A stretch of 55,119 nt of DNA from an uncultured Lachnospiraceae bacterium (GCA_947575805.1 CANPOY010000018.1:1-55119); one strand, 5' to 3'. Positions 37,934-47,538 are shown, counted from the stretch's first letter. Notes: generated by a model from the sequence alone, not told the origin. Translations and numbers: made by a program.

Positions 37934-39103
37934 ATGTATATAGTCGGCGGAATTATCAAGACCATGGCAGGTGAAGACATTCCTGATGGGTGTATTCATG
38001 TGGTGGGGGGAAAAATAGCAGAGATCGGCAGGCGGGATGAAGTGACAGTTCATCCCGCTCCTTATGAGAAGGTATTGGAAATCCAAAAGGGCCTGATCAT
38101 GCCCGGTATCATAGAAGCTCACTGCCATATGGGGATTACGGAGGAAAAGAAGGGCATGGAGGGAGACGACTGCAATGAGACGGTTGATCCGGTCACACCA
38201 TGGCTTCGGGCTGTGGATGCCATCAACACCATGGATGCGGCTTTTGATGACGCAGTGCGGGCAGGGATTACCTCGGCCATGATAGGGCCCGGCAGCTCAA
38301 ACGTAGTGGGAGGTCAGTTTGCTTTTTTAAAAACGAAGGGACGCAGAATTGACGACCTGATCGTAAAGGCTCCGGCAGCCATGAAGGTGGCCTTTGGAGA
38401 GAATCCCAAAGTCAATTATTCCGGGCAGGGAAAAAGCCCTTCCACCAGGATGGCAATTGCGGGAATGCTGCGGGAGGAGCTGAGCCGGGCAGCGGCTTAT
38501 GCCCGAAGTAAAAGGCAAGCGGAGGAGAACGGTGAGAGCTTCGAGCAGGACTTCAGACTGGAGTGCTGGCTACCGGTGCTGAACCGGGAGATTCCCATAA
38601 AAGCTCATGTGCACCGGGCAGACGATATTTTTACCGCCATCCGTATTGCCAGAGAATTTAATCTGCGTATGACATTGGACCATTGTTCCGAGGGACACCT
38701 GATTGCGGAAGAACTGGCGGCGGAAGGCTACCCAGCCATCGTGGGGCCGGATCTGGCCAGCCGCAGTAAAATCGAAGTCCAGAATATGGCATTTAAAACG
38801 GCGGGAATCTTAAACAGGGCAGGAGTGATGACTGCCCTGACCACGGATCATCCGGTATCCCTGATCGCTTCGCTGCCCCTTTGCGCAGGTCTGGCGGTGA
38901 AATCAGGGCTGCCCCTGGAAGAAGGCTTCCGTTCCATAACCCTTTACGCTGCAAAAATATGCGGTGTGGCGGATCGGGTGGGCAGCCTGGAGGTGGGGAA
39001 GGATGCGGATGTGGCTATCTTTTCCGGCAATCCCATGGAGGTCTTTACAGAGACACTGTACACCATCATTGACGGACAGATTGTGTATGATTACCAGGGC
39101 TGA
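37934..39103 (+). CDS. Amidohydrolase-superfamily enzyme
   Basis: 389 residues. The metal-binding HxH is in EAHCHMG (H63, H65), later His residues in AHVHRADD and DHCSEGH, and the final Asp in TTDHPVS (~305). The C-terminal KDADVAIFSGNPMEV is typical of imidazolonepropionase/N-acyl amidohydrolase relatives. All five metal or catalytic positions appear present, so it should be active; the substrate is unknown. TAAGGAGGGCG precedes the ATG, 15 bases after the SpoIIQ-like gene, so it may be co-transcribed with it. Confidence 0.88.
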   Translation: MYIVGGIIKTMAGEDIPDGCIHVVGGKIAEIGRRDEVTVHPAPYEKVLEIQKGLIMPGIIEAHCHMGITEEKKGMEGDDCNETVDPVTPWLRAVDAINTMDAAFDDAVRAGITSAMIGPGSSNVVGGQFAFLKTKGRRIDDLIVKAPAAMKVAFGENPKVNYSGQGKSPSTRMAIAGMLREELSRAAAYARSKRQAEENGESFEQDFRLECWLPVLNREIPIKAHVHRADDIFTAIRIAREFNLRMTLDHCSEGHLIAEELAAEGYPAIVGPDLASRSKIEVQNMAFKTAGILNRAGVMTALTTDHPVSLIASLPLCAGLAVKSGLPLEEGFRSITLYAAKICGVADRVGSLEVGKDADVAIFSGNPMEVFTETLYTIIDGQIVYDYQG

Positions 39104-39246
39104 AGCCCAGGTTACTGTTTACTCCGTGACCGGTATAAACTGCAGCACGGATGCTCCGGAGACTGCCTGCGCCTTGCTTTTCGGCTGATTCCGTGGTAAA
39201 ATGTCCACGAAAGCAACGAACAGCAGAAGACTCAAGGGAGGATGTC

Positions 39247-40569
39247 TTGAAAAACTACAGAATACTCTCTTCTATTTTGGCTCTGTGTCTGACAACGGGA
39301 AGTTTGTCCGCTTGCGGCAGGACGGAAGGAGAGCATCAGGACGAAAATATTGTACCCAATCCCTATGCGGGGGCAGTGAGCATGGAAGAGGTGCCGGTGG
39401 TCGATTATACGGTTCCCCAGCTGCTGCCTAATATTTTAGTGGATACAAAGGGCTACTCTTCCGGAGAGGGAATGATAGCAGCTGTCAAAGGCAGGGAGCT
39501 CCCGGAAGAATTTGCACTTGTGGACGTGGAGACCGGTCAGGAGGCCTACAGGGGAAGCATAGAGGAACCTGTTTATCGGGAGAAGTCGCGATTTTATTCC
39601 GGTTATGCGGATTTCAGTGATTTTCAAGGCACCGGTGTCTATTATATAAGGTGCGACGGCATTGGCTGCTCCATGACCTTTCCGATCAGGAAAGCGCAGT
39701 ATGCAGCTTTGTTTGATGAGGTCTACAGGGAAATGCTGGAGAGCTGTCGCAATAAAGAGCTGTCCCCGGCGGATGCCGTTGCTCTTCTGGAAGCTTATGA
39801 GTGGTATGGCGAGATTTTTCCGGATGAGGATGAAGATCAGGTTGCTGACGTGTTGAAGGCATTATGCGGCTGGATCTCCTATAGGGAGGAGAACGGTGTG
39901 GACGAGGAGGACGAGGCGCTATATGCGGCGTTTCTTGCCAAGTTCAGCTATCTTTACCAGAAGTTCGACCGGGATTATGCCACGGACTGCATAAAGCGTG
40001 CGTCTACGGTACTTGGAGAGGTGCAGGCACGCAACAGGAAGGGGAGGGGCGCTGCAGTCTCGCAGGCAGATCTGTTTTTTGCCCTGACCGAGCTGTACCG
40101 CGCTACCGGGCGGTATACATATCGAAGCCAGATTGCCGACTGCGGGAGCTTTTTTGAGGATAACGCCAGCTATCTGGATGAGAGATCGTATCTGCATGCC
40201 GCCATGACCTACCTTGCCACCAGGCAGAGGGTGGATATGAATCTGTGTAATAATTTTATGAGCAGCCTCAGGGAGCGGGCGGAGGAAACCTCTAAAAAAT
40301 GTACGGTTTTGACCGATCCTGTGGAGCCGGTAAACGGGGGTTCCGCGGATCTGCTGAAAGGTGCAGTGGAATTGTCATGTGTGAACTACATCACGAATAA
40401 TTATCAATATACGGCAGTCGCAGAGGATTTTCTGCATTATCTCATGGGACGGAATCTGGAATCGGTTTGTTTTTATGACAATGGGGAAAACAGAGGCAGT
40501 TATCTGCTGCTTCTGGCACAGCTCACTGCGATTCATGAGGCAGGAAAACACGTAAAGGAAGGATTATGA
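39247..40569 (+). CDS. Lipoprotein with cellulase-type Ig domain and degenerate GH9-like domain
   Basis: 440 residues. The start is TTG at 39247, behind AAGGGAGG; the protein then begins with a lipoprotein signal ending LSAC (Cys23). Residues ~55-155 follow the CelD-type N-terminal Ig domain of GH9 cellulases (LLPNILVDTKGYSSG, DFSDFQGTGVYYIRCDG, MTFPIRK). The rest is all-helical like a shortened (alpha/alpha)6 barrel, ending with DFLHYLMGRNLESVCFYDNG, the place of the GH9 GRNP motif. The GH9 catalytic Asp pair and the HHR/Glu segment are not found, so activity is doubtful. ddl begins 4 bases after its stop. Confidence 0.75.
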   Translation: MKNYRILSSILALCLTTGSLSACGRTEGEHQDENIVPNPYAGAVSMEEVPVVDYTVPQLLPNILVDTKGYSSGEGMIAAVKGRELPEEFALVDVETGQEAYRGSIEEPVYREKSRFYSGYADFSDFQGTGVYYIRCDGIGCSMTFPIRKAQYAALFDEVYREMLESCRNKELSPADAVALLEAYEWYGEIFPDEDEDQVADVLKALCGWISYREENGVDEEDEALYAAFLAKFSYLYQKFDRDYATDCIKRASTVLGEVQARNRKGRGAAVSQADLFFALTELYRATGRYTYRSQIADCGSFFEDNASYLDERSYLHAAMTYLATRQRVDMNLCNNFMSSLRERAEETSKKCTVLTDPVEPVNGGSADLLKGAVELSCVNYITNNYQYTAVAEDFLHYLMGRNLESVCFYDNGENRGSYLLLLAQLTAIHEAGKHVKEGL

Positions 40570-40573
40570 AAAG

Positions 40574-41599
40574 ATGAAGGTTGTAGTGTTGGCAGGAGGA
40601 ACCAGCACGGAGCGGGATGTGTCCTTAAGCTCCGGCAGTATGATTTACAGGGCAATGAAGGAAAACGGGCACCAGGCGGTGTTGCTGGACGTTTATCTGG
40701 GATATGAGAGAGAGACGGAAAATATTTTCAGCCTGGATACCGACTGGGCTGCTGAGGTGGGAAGCATCAGTGAGAAAAATCCTGATCCGGACGAGATCAG
40801 GGGGCTGCGAAAGGACGGCGGGAAAAGCTTTTTCGGGCCGAATGTATTGAAAATCTGCGGGATGGCGGACTGTGTATTCCTGGCGCTGCACGGAGCAAAC
40901 GGCGAAGACGGAAAGGTTCAGGCCTGTTTTGAGCTGCTGGGCATTCCCTATACGGGAACGGATTTTGTCAGCTCCGCCATGGCCATGGATAAGGGTATTA
41001 CCAAGGATCTTTTTAAGGCATACTGCATTCCCACACCGGAGGGTATTCGTCTGACAAAAGGCGAAACGGAGGAGACGAAAGTGCCCTTTCCCTGTATTGT
41101 CAAGGCCTGCTGCGGCGGCTCCAGTGTGGGTGTCTGCATTGCACGGAATGAGGAGGAGTACGGCGCGGCCAAGGAAGAAGCCTTTCGATATGATGACGAA
41201 GTGATTATTGAGCAGTACATAGAGGGCAGGGAATTTTCGGTGGGCGTAATAGACGGGAAAGCGCTTCCGGTGATTGAGATCGCACCCAAGGCAGGCTTCT
41301 ATGATTATAAGAACAAATATCAGGCCGGCAGTACGGTGGAGACATGTCCTGCGGAGCTGACGGAGGAGAAATCCGCAGAGATTCAGGAAATGGCAGAAAA
41401 AGTGTTTCGGGTGCTGCGGCTGAAGAATTATGCCAGAATGGACTTTCGCATGAGCCGGGCGGGGGAAGTGTTCTGCCTGGAGGCGAATACGCTGCCGGGG
41501 ATGACGCCGGTATCGCTGCTTCCCCAGGAGGCAGCCGTGGTGGGGCTGGATTTTCCGGCGTTGTGTGAGAAGATATTGCAGAAAGGATTAAATCCATGA
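40574..41599 (+). CDS. ddl: D-alanine--D-alanine ligase
   Basis: Makes the D-Ala-D-Ala dipeptide for peptidoglycan. 341 residues of the ATP-grasp family: AGGTSTERDVSLSSG at the N-terminus, LALHGANGEDGKVQACFELLGIPYTG, the ATP-grasp loop CCGGSSVGV, and the metal site CLEANTLPGMTPVSLLP. All motifs intact. It overlaps murF by 4 bases (ATGA), the pair that makes and then attaches the dipeptide. Confidence 0.97.
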   Translation: MKVVVLAGGTSTERDVSLSSGSMIYRAMKENGHQAVLLDVYLGYERETENIFSLDTDWAAEVGSISEKNPDPDEIRGLRKDGGKSFFGPNVLKICGMADCVFLALHGANGEDGKVQACFELLGIPYTGTDFVSSAMAMDKGITKDLFKAYCIPTPEGIRLTKGETEETKVPFPCIVKACCGGSSVGVCIARNEEEYGAAKEEAFRYDDEVIIEQYIEGREFSVGVIDGKALPVIEIAPKAGFYDYKNKYQAGSTVETCPAELTEEKSAEIQEMAEKVFRVLRLKNYARMDFRMSRAGEVFCLEANTLPGMTPVSLLPQEAAVVGLDFPALCEKILQKGLNP

Positions 41600-43122
41600 A
41601 TTTATCTGTCAGGGAGATAGCAGAAGCCTGTGGGGGCAGGCTGTTTCTGCGTGGCGGGTTAAAAACCGACGCACATGTCAGTTCCGTGGTGATTGATTCC
41701 AGAAGGATTGAGGCCGGCGGCGTGTTCCTGGCCGTGGTGGGCGAAAAAACGGACGGGCACAGATTTGTCAGCCGGGTATTTGAGGAGGGGGCCTGTCTGG
41801 CAGTGGTTGAAAAAGCGCCGGAGCAGGTACAGAGTGAGACGGGGGAGGACTGTTCCCACTGGGGCAGTTATTTGCTGGTGGAGGATTCTCTGCAGGCGCT
41901 GAAGGACATTGCGGAATACTACCGCAGCAGGCTGGACATCCGTATCGTGGGTATTACCGGCAGTGTGGGGAAAACCAGTACTAAGGAATTTATTGCCGGG
42001 GTACTGGCCGAAAAGCTGAAGGTGCTGAAGACAGAGGGCAATTTCAACAATGAAATAGGGGTTCCGCTGACGCTTCTGCGTATTCGTGAGGAGCACGAGG
42101 CAGCAGTGGTGGAAATGGGAATCAGCGATTTCGGTGAGATGCACCGGCTCAGTAAGATGGTAAAACCTGACGTTTGTGTCATAACCAATATCGGACAATG
42201 CCACCTGGAGAATTTAAAGAGCAGAGACGGTATCTTGAAAGCAAAGTCGGAAATATTTGACTTTATGGCGGAGGACGGGGAAATCTGCCTGAACGGAGAG
42301 GATGATAAACTGAGTTCCCTGACAGAGGTGAAGGGTCATAGGCCTCATTTTTTCGGACTTGGCGGCAATCCTGCCGAAGAGGTTACGGCCGGAAAGATCG
42401 TGAGCCGCGGCCTGTGGGGAAGCGACAGTGTGCTGCAGTTTCGGCGGTCCGGGGATCCGGGGGCTGAGAAGGGCGAAGTAAATCAGGGAAAGGCAGCGGC
42501 AGAGGCGGCATATACGGCGGACAGGGAGAAAACGGCGGAAAACGTGACGGAGTTGCCGATTCATGTCCCCCTTCCGGGAGCGCACATGGTTTTGAATGCT
42601 GCCGCGGCGGCGTGCGTGGCCGGGCTGTTTGGGCTTTCCGGACAGGAGATTGCCCGAGGGATTGCCGACATAGAACCAGTGGACGGCAGAAATCATCTGA
42701 TCCGCCTGACCCGGTATACTTTGATCGACGACTGTTATAATGCGAATCCGGCATCCATGCGGGCTGCCATAGATCTGTTGTCCCTGGCGGACACGCAGAA
42801 GGTGGCCATATTGGGAGATATGTTTGAGCTGGGGGAGGATTCGGATGCCCTTCATGCGGGGGTGGGAGAATATGCGGCTGCTGCAGGAATTGACAGGATA
42901 CTCTGTGTGGGCACAAATTCCCGACATACCTTTCAGGCAGCAGCAGACTGCGGGCAGGGAGAGCGCCGTGCCACATATTTCCCGAGCAGGGAAGCACTGC
43001 TGAAAGCACTGGAACAGAACCCGGAGGAATTCATTCCCGGGGGCAGCACAATACTTGTCAAGGCTTCCCACGGCATGGAGTTTACCAGGGTTCTGGAATT
43101 CCTGAAGGAAAAGGGAACGTGA
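41596..43122 (+). CDS. murF: UDP-MurNAc-tripeptide--D-alanyl-D-alanine ligase
   Basis: Adds D-Ala-D-Ala to the UDP-MurNAc tripeptide. Mur ligase P-loop GITGSVGKTSTKEF at ~118-131, NEIGVPLTLLRI, then the C-terminal domain with DDCYNANPASMRAA and GDMFELGEDS. At 508 residues it is some 40-50 longer than usual: an Ala/Glu/Lys-rich segment (~290-325, GAEKGEVNQGKAAAEAAY) lies in the middle domain just before HVPLPGAHMVLNA. It is translationally coupled to ddl by an ATGA overlap. Confidence 0.97.
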   Translation: MNLSVREIAEACGGRLFLRGGLKTDAHVSSVVIDSRRIEAGGVFLAVVGEKTDGHRFVSRVFEEGACLAVVEKAPEQVQSETGEDCSHWGSYLLVEDSLQALKDIAEYYRSRLDIRIVGITGSVGKTSTKEFIAGVLAEKLKVLKTEGNFNNEIGVPLTLLRIREEHEAAVVEMGISDFGEMHRLSKMVKPDVCVITNIGQCHLENLKSRDGILKAKSEIFDFMAEDGEICLNGEDDKLSSLTEVKGHRPHFFGLGGNPAEEVTAGKIVSRGLWGSDSVLQFRRSGDPGAEKGEVNQGKAAAEAAYTADREKTAENVTELPIHVPLPGAHMVLNAAAAACVAGLFGLSGQEIARGIADIEPVDGRNHLIRLTRYTLIDDCYNANPASMRAAIDLLSLADTQKVAILGDMFELGEDSDALHAGVGEYAAAAGIDRILCVGTNSRHTFQAAADCGQGERRATYFPSREALLKALEQNPEEFIPGGSTILVKASHGMEFTRVLEFLKEKGT

Positions 43123-43136
43123 GTTTGGCAAAGGAT

Positions 43137-43877
43137 TCAGGAAAAATATTCCTGTTTTAATGCAAAGTATCTGTCGTGGATTCTGTCGAAAACATAACGG
43201 CCAAGATTCCTGCGGGTTTCTTTATCCAATTCTTCCAGGCGGATGGGCTGACCGAAGTCAATCACTACGGTGGCTTTTTTGACCTTGGGCAGGTGATCCT
43301 CAAAGGCCTGGGCCGTGTTCACAAGAGTCAGGGGCACGATGGGAACGCCGCCCTTTTCGGCAATCTTGAAGCTGCCCTCATGAAAGGGCAGGAAGGTATC
43401 GTTTACCCTGTTGCGGGTGCCTTCGGGGAAGATGCAGAGGGAATAGCCGTTTTTGACCTCTTCCACGCCCGCCAGGATGGTTTTTAAACCTTCCCGGATA
43501 TTCCGGCGGTCAAGGAACAGGCAGTGTATATTCTTCATCCAGAGGGACAGGATGGGGGCTTTTTTCATTTCCAGCTTCGCCACATAGCCGGTGACCCCGG
43601 GAAACAGGGTACAGGTCAGCACGATGTCAAAATAGCTGCGGTGATTCCCTACGTACAGGACGGCGGTATCTGTGGGAATGTTCTCCAGCCCCTTGACGAT
43701 TACTCTTGTACCGGCCAGGACAGTAATACAGCGAAAGCCCCAGGATACCAGCGCCATGGAGCTTCTGGCCTTCAGGCCGGGATTAAATTTCCCCACAATC
43801 CATTCCGCAAGAAGCACGGGAAGGGATAGAATCAGATAGAGGATCAGATATAAAACAATCAAAATAAAACGAATCAT
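43137..43877 (-). CDS. plsC: 1-acyl-sn-glycerol-3-phosphate acyltransferase
   Basis: Adds the second acyl chain to make phosphatidic acid at the membrane. 246 residues, hydrophobic N-terminus (two membrane helices at ~3-24 and ~40-60). The acyltransferase motif NHRSYFD (HX4D) and FPEGTRNR are both present, as is VPIVPLTLVNT. Convergent with murF. GAGG precedes the ATG. Confidence 0.93.
   Translation of the reverse strand: MIRFILIVLYLILYLILSLPVLLAEWIVGKFNPGLKARSSMALVSWGFRCITVLAGTRVIVKGLENIPTDTAVLYVGNHRSYFDIVLTCTLFPGVTGYVAKLEMKKAPILSLWMKNIHCLFLDRRNIREGLKTILAGVEEVKNGYSLCIFPEGTRNRVNDTFLPFHEGSFKIAEKGGVPIVPLTLVNTAQAFEDHLPKVKKATVVIDFGQPIRLEELDKETRRNLGRYVFDRIHDRYFALKQEYFS
43138..43158 (+). terminator. 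Short terminator-like hairpin after murF
   Basis: CAGGAA pairs with TTCCTG (6 bp) followed by TTTTAA. It lies inside the 3' end of the convergent plsC gene, 15 bases after the murF stop. Confidence 0.45.
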
Positions 43878-43966
43878 GCAGTAACCTCACACGTTGGAAC
43901 GAATAAGTAATAATTATATACAGTTTAGCATAAATATTAGCAAAAGTAAAAGGTTTATGCGAGGCT

Positions 43967-44392
43967 GTGTTGAAAAAGAGACGGATTGCAAGGAGAAGCG
44001 TACTGTGCCTGCTGCTGGCGGTATCCGTACTGCTGGCGGGGTGTACCTATTTAAGCGATGAAAAGATCAAGCTGCGGGATCTTGACTTTACGGTTCTGAG
44101 CGAGGAGATGATTCCGAAGGAGCTGAAGAGCATCATAGAAGAAAAGAAAGGTGCTCCCTTTCAGATCACTTATACGGACAATGTGAATTTGTACATATGT
44201 ATCGGCTATGGGGAGCAGGAAACGGGGGGATACAGTATTGCGGTGGAGGAGTTGTATCTGACGAACGACAATATTTGTGTGGATACCAGCCTGCTGGGTC
44301 CGGAGGCCGCAGAAAAGAGCAACAAAATACCTTCCTATCCCTATATTGTACTGAAGACGGAGTATCTGGAGCAGACAGTGATCTTTGAATAG
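43967..44392 (+). CDS. PrcB_C-type lipoprotein
   Basis: 141 residues. Start GTG at 43967 or TTG at 43970, with GAGG upstream. A basic start, hydrophobic stretch and lipobox LLAGC (Cys26) mark a lipoprotein. The C-terminal part (ITYTDNVNLYICIGYGEQETGGYSI...) resembles the PrcB C-terminal domain found in clostridial secreted proteins. No catalytic role known. Its own terminator follows. Confidence 0.75.
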   Translation: MLKKRRIARRSVLCLLLAVSVLLAGCTYLSDEKIKLRDLDFTVLSEEMIPKELKSIIEEKKGAPFQITYTDNVNLYICIGYGEQETGGYSIAVEELYLTNDNICVDTSLLGPEAAEKSNKIPSYPYIVLKTEYLEQTVIFE

Positions 44393-44423
44393 TAATATGG
44401 CCCTGGAGGGCGCATCGTGCAGG

Positions 44424-44450
44424 AGCTTCCCGCCATACGGGGAGCTTTTG
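44424..44450 (+). terminator. Intrinsic terminator after the PrcB-like gene
   Basis: AGCTTCCCG pairs with CGGGGAGCT (one G-T pair) around a 5-base loop and is followed by TTTG. The T tract is short. Confidence 0.7.
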
Positions 44451-44452
44451 TA

Positions 44453-44481
44453 TTGCCCGCAGGTACAAAATATACTATAAT
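44453..44481 (+). promoter_or_regulatory. Sigma-A promoter for pyrC-pyrK-pyrD
   Basis: TTGCCC (44453-44458), 17 bases, TATAAT (44476-44481), about 30 bases before the pyrC ATG. The leader is too short for a PyrR attenuator. Confidence 0.75.
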
Positions 44482-44511
44482 ATAGGGAGAGAAAACAGAC
44501 GGGAGGCATTT

Positions 44512-45810
44512 ATGCTGCTAATCAAAAACGGATATATGATCGACCCCAAATCAGGCCGGGACGGAAATTATGACATTTTGATTGAGAAGGATACCGTTGT
44601 AAAAATCGGGAAAAGGCTGGAGGCTCCTTCGCAGAAATGCCTGGTGACAGATGCGGAAGGACTTCTGGTGGCCCCGGGTCTGGTAGATGTGCATGCCCAT
44701 TTCCGGGAGCCGGGCTTTACCGGGAAGGAGGATATTGCCACAGGTGCGGCAGCCGCTGCCAGAGGCGGGTTTACCAGCGTGGTTCTGATGGCGAATACGA
44801 AGCCTCCCGTGGATAATCGGGAGACACTGGAATATGTGAGGAGACAGGGGGCGGAAACCGGCATCCATGTGTATACCTGCGCCAATGTGACCAGGGGGAT
44901 GCAGGGAAAGGAGCTGACACCCATGCGGGAGTTGGCGGAAGCGGGAGCGGTGGGCTTTACCGACGACGGCATTCCGATCATGGATGAAGAGATCGTGCGC
45001 AGCGCCATGAGGAATGCGGCGGCATTGGACATGCCCGTAAGCTTTCACGAGGAGGATCCGGCGCTGATAGAGAATAACGGCATCAACCGGGGCAGGGCAA
45101 GTGAATATTTCGGCATCGGCGGTTCCCCCAGGGAGGCAGAGATTACCATGGTGGAGCGGGATCTTAAGATTGGGCTGGAGACGGGGGCAAGCATTGACAT
45201 CCAGCATGTCAGTGCCAGGGAGACCGTGGAGCTGATCCGCAGGGCAAAGGAAAAGGGAAAGAATATACATGCCGAGGCAACACCTCATCATTTTACCCTC
45301 ACGGAGGAAGCGGTCATTAGATACGGCACACTTGCAAAGATGAATCCGCCTCTCAGGGAGGAAGCAGACAGGCTGGAGATTATCAGAGGGCTTGTAGACG
45401 GCACGATTGATCTGATTGCCACGGATCATGCCCCTCACACGGCGGAGGAGAAGGCAAGGCCCATCACCGAGGCACCCAGCGGCATTATCGGGCTGGAGAC
45501 AGCACTGGCGCTGGGGATTACGGAGCTGGTGGACGCGGGCTATCTTACCATGCGGCAGCTATTGGTGCTCATGAGTACCAATCCTGCCAATCTGTATCAT
45601 CTGAATGCGGGTTATCTGGCGGAGGGAGGACCTGCCGATTTGATTCTTATTGATACTACGGCAGAGTGGATTCCCACAGAGTATGCGTCCAAGGCAGCCA
45701 ATACCCCATTTACCGGCCGATCCCTTAAGGGGAAGGTAGTCGCTGCCATCTGCGGAGGCAAGGTAGTTTACACGGACAGAAAACGGTTTGGAAAGGCAAA
45801 GGTAGAGTGA
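44512..45810 (+). CDS. pyrC: Dihydroorotase
   Basis: Closes carbamoyl-aspartate to dihydroorotate in pyrimidine synthesis. 432 residues, the long (type I) form. Metal site DVHAHFREPG at ~60-69, NTKPPVDNRE, and the second metal pair in ATPHHFTLTE and IATDHAPHT. GGGAGGCATTT precedes the ATG. The stop overlaps the pyrK ATG by one base. First gene of a three-gene operon. Confidence 0.97.
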   Translation: MLLIKNGYMIDPKSGRDGNYDILIEKDTVVKIGKRLEAPSQKCLVTDAEGLLVAPGLVDVHAHFREPGFTGKEDIATGAAAAARGGFTSVVLMANTKPPVDNRETLEYVRRQGAETGIHVYTCANVTRGMQGKELTPMRELAEAGAVGFTDDGIPIMDEEIVRSAMRNAAALDMPVSFHEEDPALIENNGINRGRASEYFGIGGSPREAEITMVERDLKIGLETGASIDIQHVSARETVELIRRAKEKGKNIHAEATPHHFTLTEEAVIRYGTLAKMNPPLREEADRLEIIRGLVDGTIDLIATDHAPHTAEEKARPITEAPSGIIGLETALALGITELVDAGYLTMRQLLVLMSTNPANLYHLNAGYLAEGGPADLILIDTTAEWIPTEYASKAANTPFTGRSLKGKVVAAICGGKVVYTDRKRFGKAKVE

Positions 45811-46610
45811 TGAAAGCAAAGCAGTCGGCAGTGGTGCTTTCCCAGGAGGAAATTGCACCGACAGTATATGATATGTGGATAGAAACCTCCCTGGCAGAAC
45901 AGGCGAAGGCGGGGCAGTTCCTTTGCGTTTACCCCGGGGATAAAAGCACATTGCTTCCCCGGCCAATCAGCATCTGTGAGGTGAGGGAGGACAGAAGGGC
46001 TCTGCGCATAGTGTACCGTGTGGCGGGGGCAGGTACCCGAGAATTCTCCGGCTATGAAAAGGGAGGAAAAATTGACGTCCTGGGCACGTTGGGCAATGGC
46101 TTCCCGCTTGAGGAGGCTGTGGGGAAAAAAGTTTTTCTGATGGGCGGCGGTATCGGGATTCCCCCCATTCTGGAGCTGGCAAAGCAGATCAGCAGGGAGG
46201 CAGGAGCCTTGCCTGCTGTCCGGGAGGATGTGATGGTGATTCTCGGCTACCGGGACGAGAAGACCTTCCTGAAAGAGGAGTTTGAGAAATACGGCAGCGT
46301 ATTTATCGCCACGGAAGACGGCAGCGTGGGGACAAAGGGAAATGTTATGGATGCCGTTCGGGAGAAGGGCCTTGGGGCGGATGTGATATATGCCTGCGGT
46401 CCCATGCCCATGCTTCGTGCCGTCAAGGCATATGCAGGGGAACGGAAGATAAAAGCCTATATTTCTCTGGAGGAGCATATGGCCTGCGGTGTGGGTGCAT
46501 GTCTTGGCTGTGTGGTGAAAACAAAGGAGATCCATCATCATTCCCATGTGCATAATGCCCGCATCTGTACGGACGGTCCGGTGTTTGAGGCGGAGGAGGT
46601 GGAAATATGA
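45810..46610 (+). CDS. pyrK: Dihydroorotate dehydrogenase electron-transfer subunit
   Basis: The FAD/[2Fe-2S] partner that passes electrons from dihydroorotate via PyrD to NAD. 266 residues from the ATG overlapping the pyrC TGA. FAD-binding LLPRPISICE and RVAGAGTREFSG, NAD-binding GGGIGIPPILELAK, and the iron-sulphur Cys cluster CGVGACLGCVVKTK with a last Cys in ARICTDGPVF. It overlaps pyrD by 4 bases. Confidence 0.97.
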   Translation: MKAKQSAVVLSQEEIAPTVYDMWIETSLAEQAKAGQFLCVYPGDKSTLLPRPISICEVREDRRALRIVYRVAGAGTREFSGYEKGGKIDVLGTLGNGFPLEEAVGKKVFLMGGGIGIPPILELAKQISREAGALPAVREDVMVILGYRDEKTFLKEEFEKYGSVFIATEDGSVGTKGNVMDAVREKGLGADVIYACGPMPMLRAVKAYAGERKIKAYISLEEHMACGVGACLGCVVKTKEIHHHSHVHNARICTDGPVFEAEEVEI

Positions 46611-47509
46611 ATACACAGGTAACAATTGCAGGTGTAACCTTTAAAAATCCCGTCATGACGGCATCCGGGACCTTTGGCTCCGGGATGGAGTACGGAGAAT
46701 TCGTGGATCTGAACCGCCTGGGGGCAGTGGTGACCAAAGGGGTGGCAAACGTGCCCTGGGAGGGGAATCCTACTCCACGGGTAGCCGAGGTCTACGGGGG
46801 GATGCTGAACGCCATCGGGCTGCAGAATCCCGGTATTGACGTATTTCTGCAACGGGATATTCCTTTTTTAAAGCAGTATGACACGAAGATTATTGTCAAT
46901 GTCTGCGGCAGGACGGTGGAGGATTATGTGGAGACAGTGGAGCGCCTGGGAGAGGAACCTGCGGTTTCCATGCTGGAGATTAACGTTTCCTGTCCCAACG
47001 TGAAGGAAGGGGCTATTGCTTTCGGTCAGAAGTCGGATGCTTTGTTCCACATTACCGGGGAAATCAAAAAGCATGCCAGACAGCCGGTGGTTATGAAGCT
47101 GAGCCCCAACGTCACGGATATTACGGAAATGGCAAAAGCGGCAGAGGCGGCGGGGGCCGATGCCCTCTCGCTGATCAACACTATTACCGGTATGAAGATC
47201 GACATTCACAGACGAAAGTTTGCCCTGGCCAATCAGACCGGAGGCATGAGCGGACCGGCCATTAAACCTATAGCGGTTCGCATGGTATATCAGGCGGCTC
47301 ATGCAGTGAAGATTCCCGTGATCGGTATGGGTGGTATTGCTACAGGGGAGGATGCGGTGGAATTCCTGCTGGCAGGAGCCAGTGCGGTCAGTATCGGTGC
47401 CATGAATTTCGTGAATCCTTATACTACCATAGAGGTGGTGGAGGGGATCGAGGCCTATATGCGGCAGTACAATGTGGAAAATATTACGGATTTGATCGGG
47501 GCAGTATAG
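46607..47509 (+). CDS. pyrD: Dihydroorotate dehydrogenase, class 1B catalytic subunit
   Basis: Oxidises dihydroorotate to orotate with FMN. 300 residues. FMN/substrate motifs PVMTASGTFGSGMEY, NAIGLQNPGID, INVSCPNVKEG (catalytic Cys), VIGMGGIATGEDAVEFLLAGAS. Its pairing with pyrK marks it as class 1B, NAD-linked. Start overlaps pyrK (ATGA). Confidence 0.98.
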   Translation: MNTQVTIAGVTFKNPVMTASGTFGSGMEYGEFVDLNRLGAVVTKGVANVPWEGNPTPRVAEVYGGMLNAIGLQNPGIDVFLQRDIPFLKQYDTKIIVNVCGRTVEDYVETVERLGEEPAVSMLEINVSCPNVKEGAIAFGQKSDALFHITGEIKKHARQPVVMKLSPNVTDITEMAKAAEAAGADALSLINTITGMKIDIHRRKFALANQTGGMSGPAIKPIAVRMVYQAAHAVKIPVIGMGGIATGEDAVEFLLAGASAVSIGAMNFVNPYTTIEVVEGIEAYMRQYNVENITDLIGAV

Positions 47510-47538
47510 AGTACGGGTTCTTTCCCGGCGGGTACCTT

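Noticed and set aside
44424..44512. PyrR-type attenuator before pyrC
   Set aside because: The promoter lies after the hairpin and the leader is ~25 bases, with no antiterminator or PyrR-binding loop.
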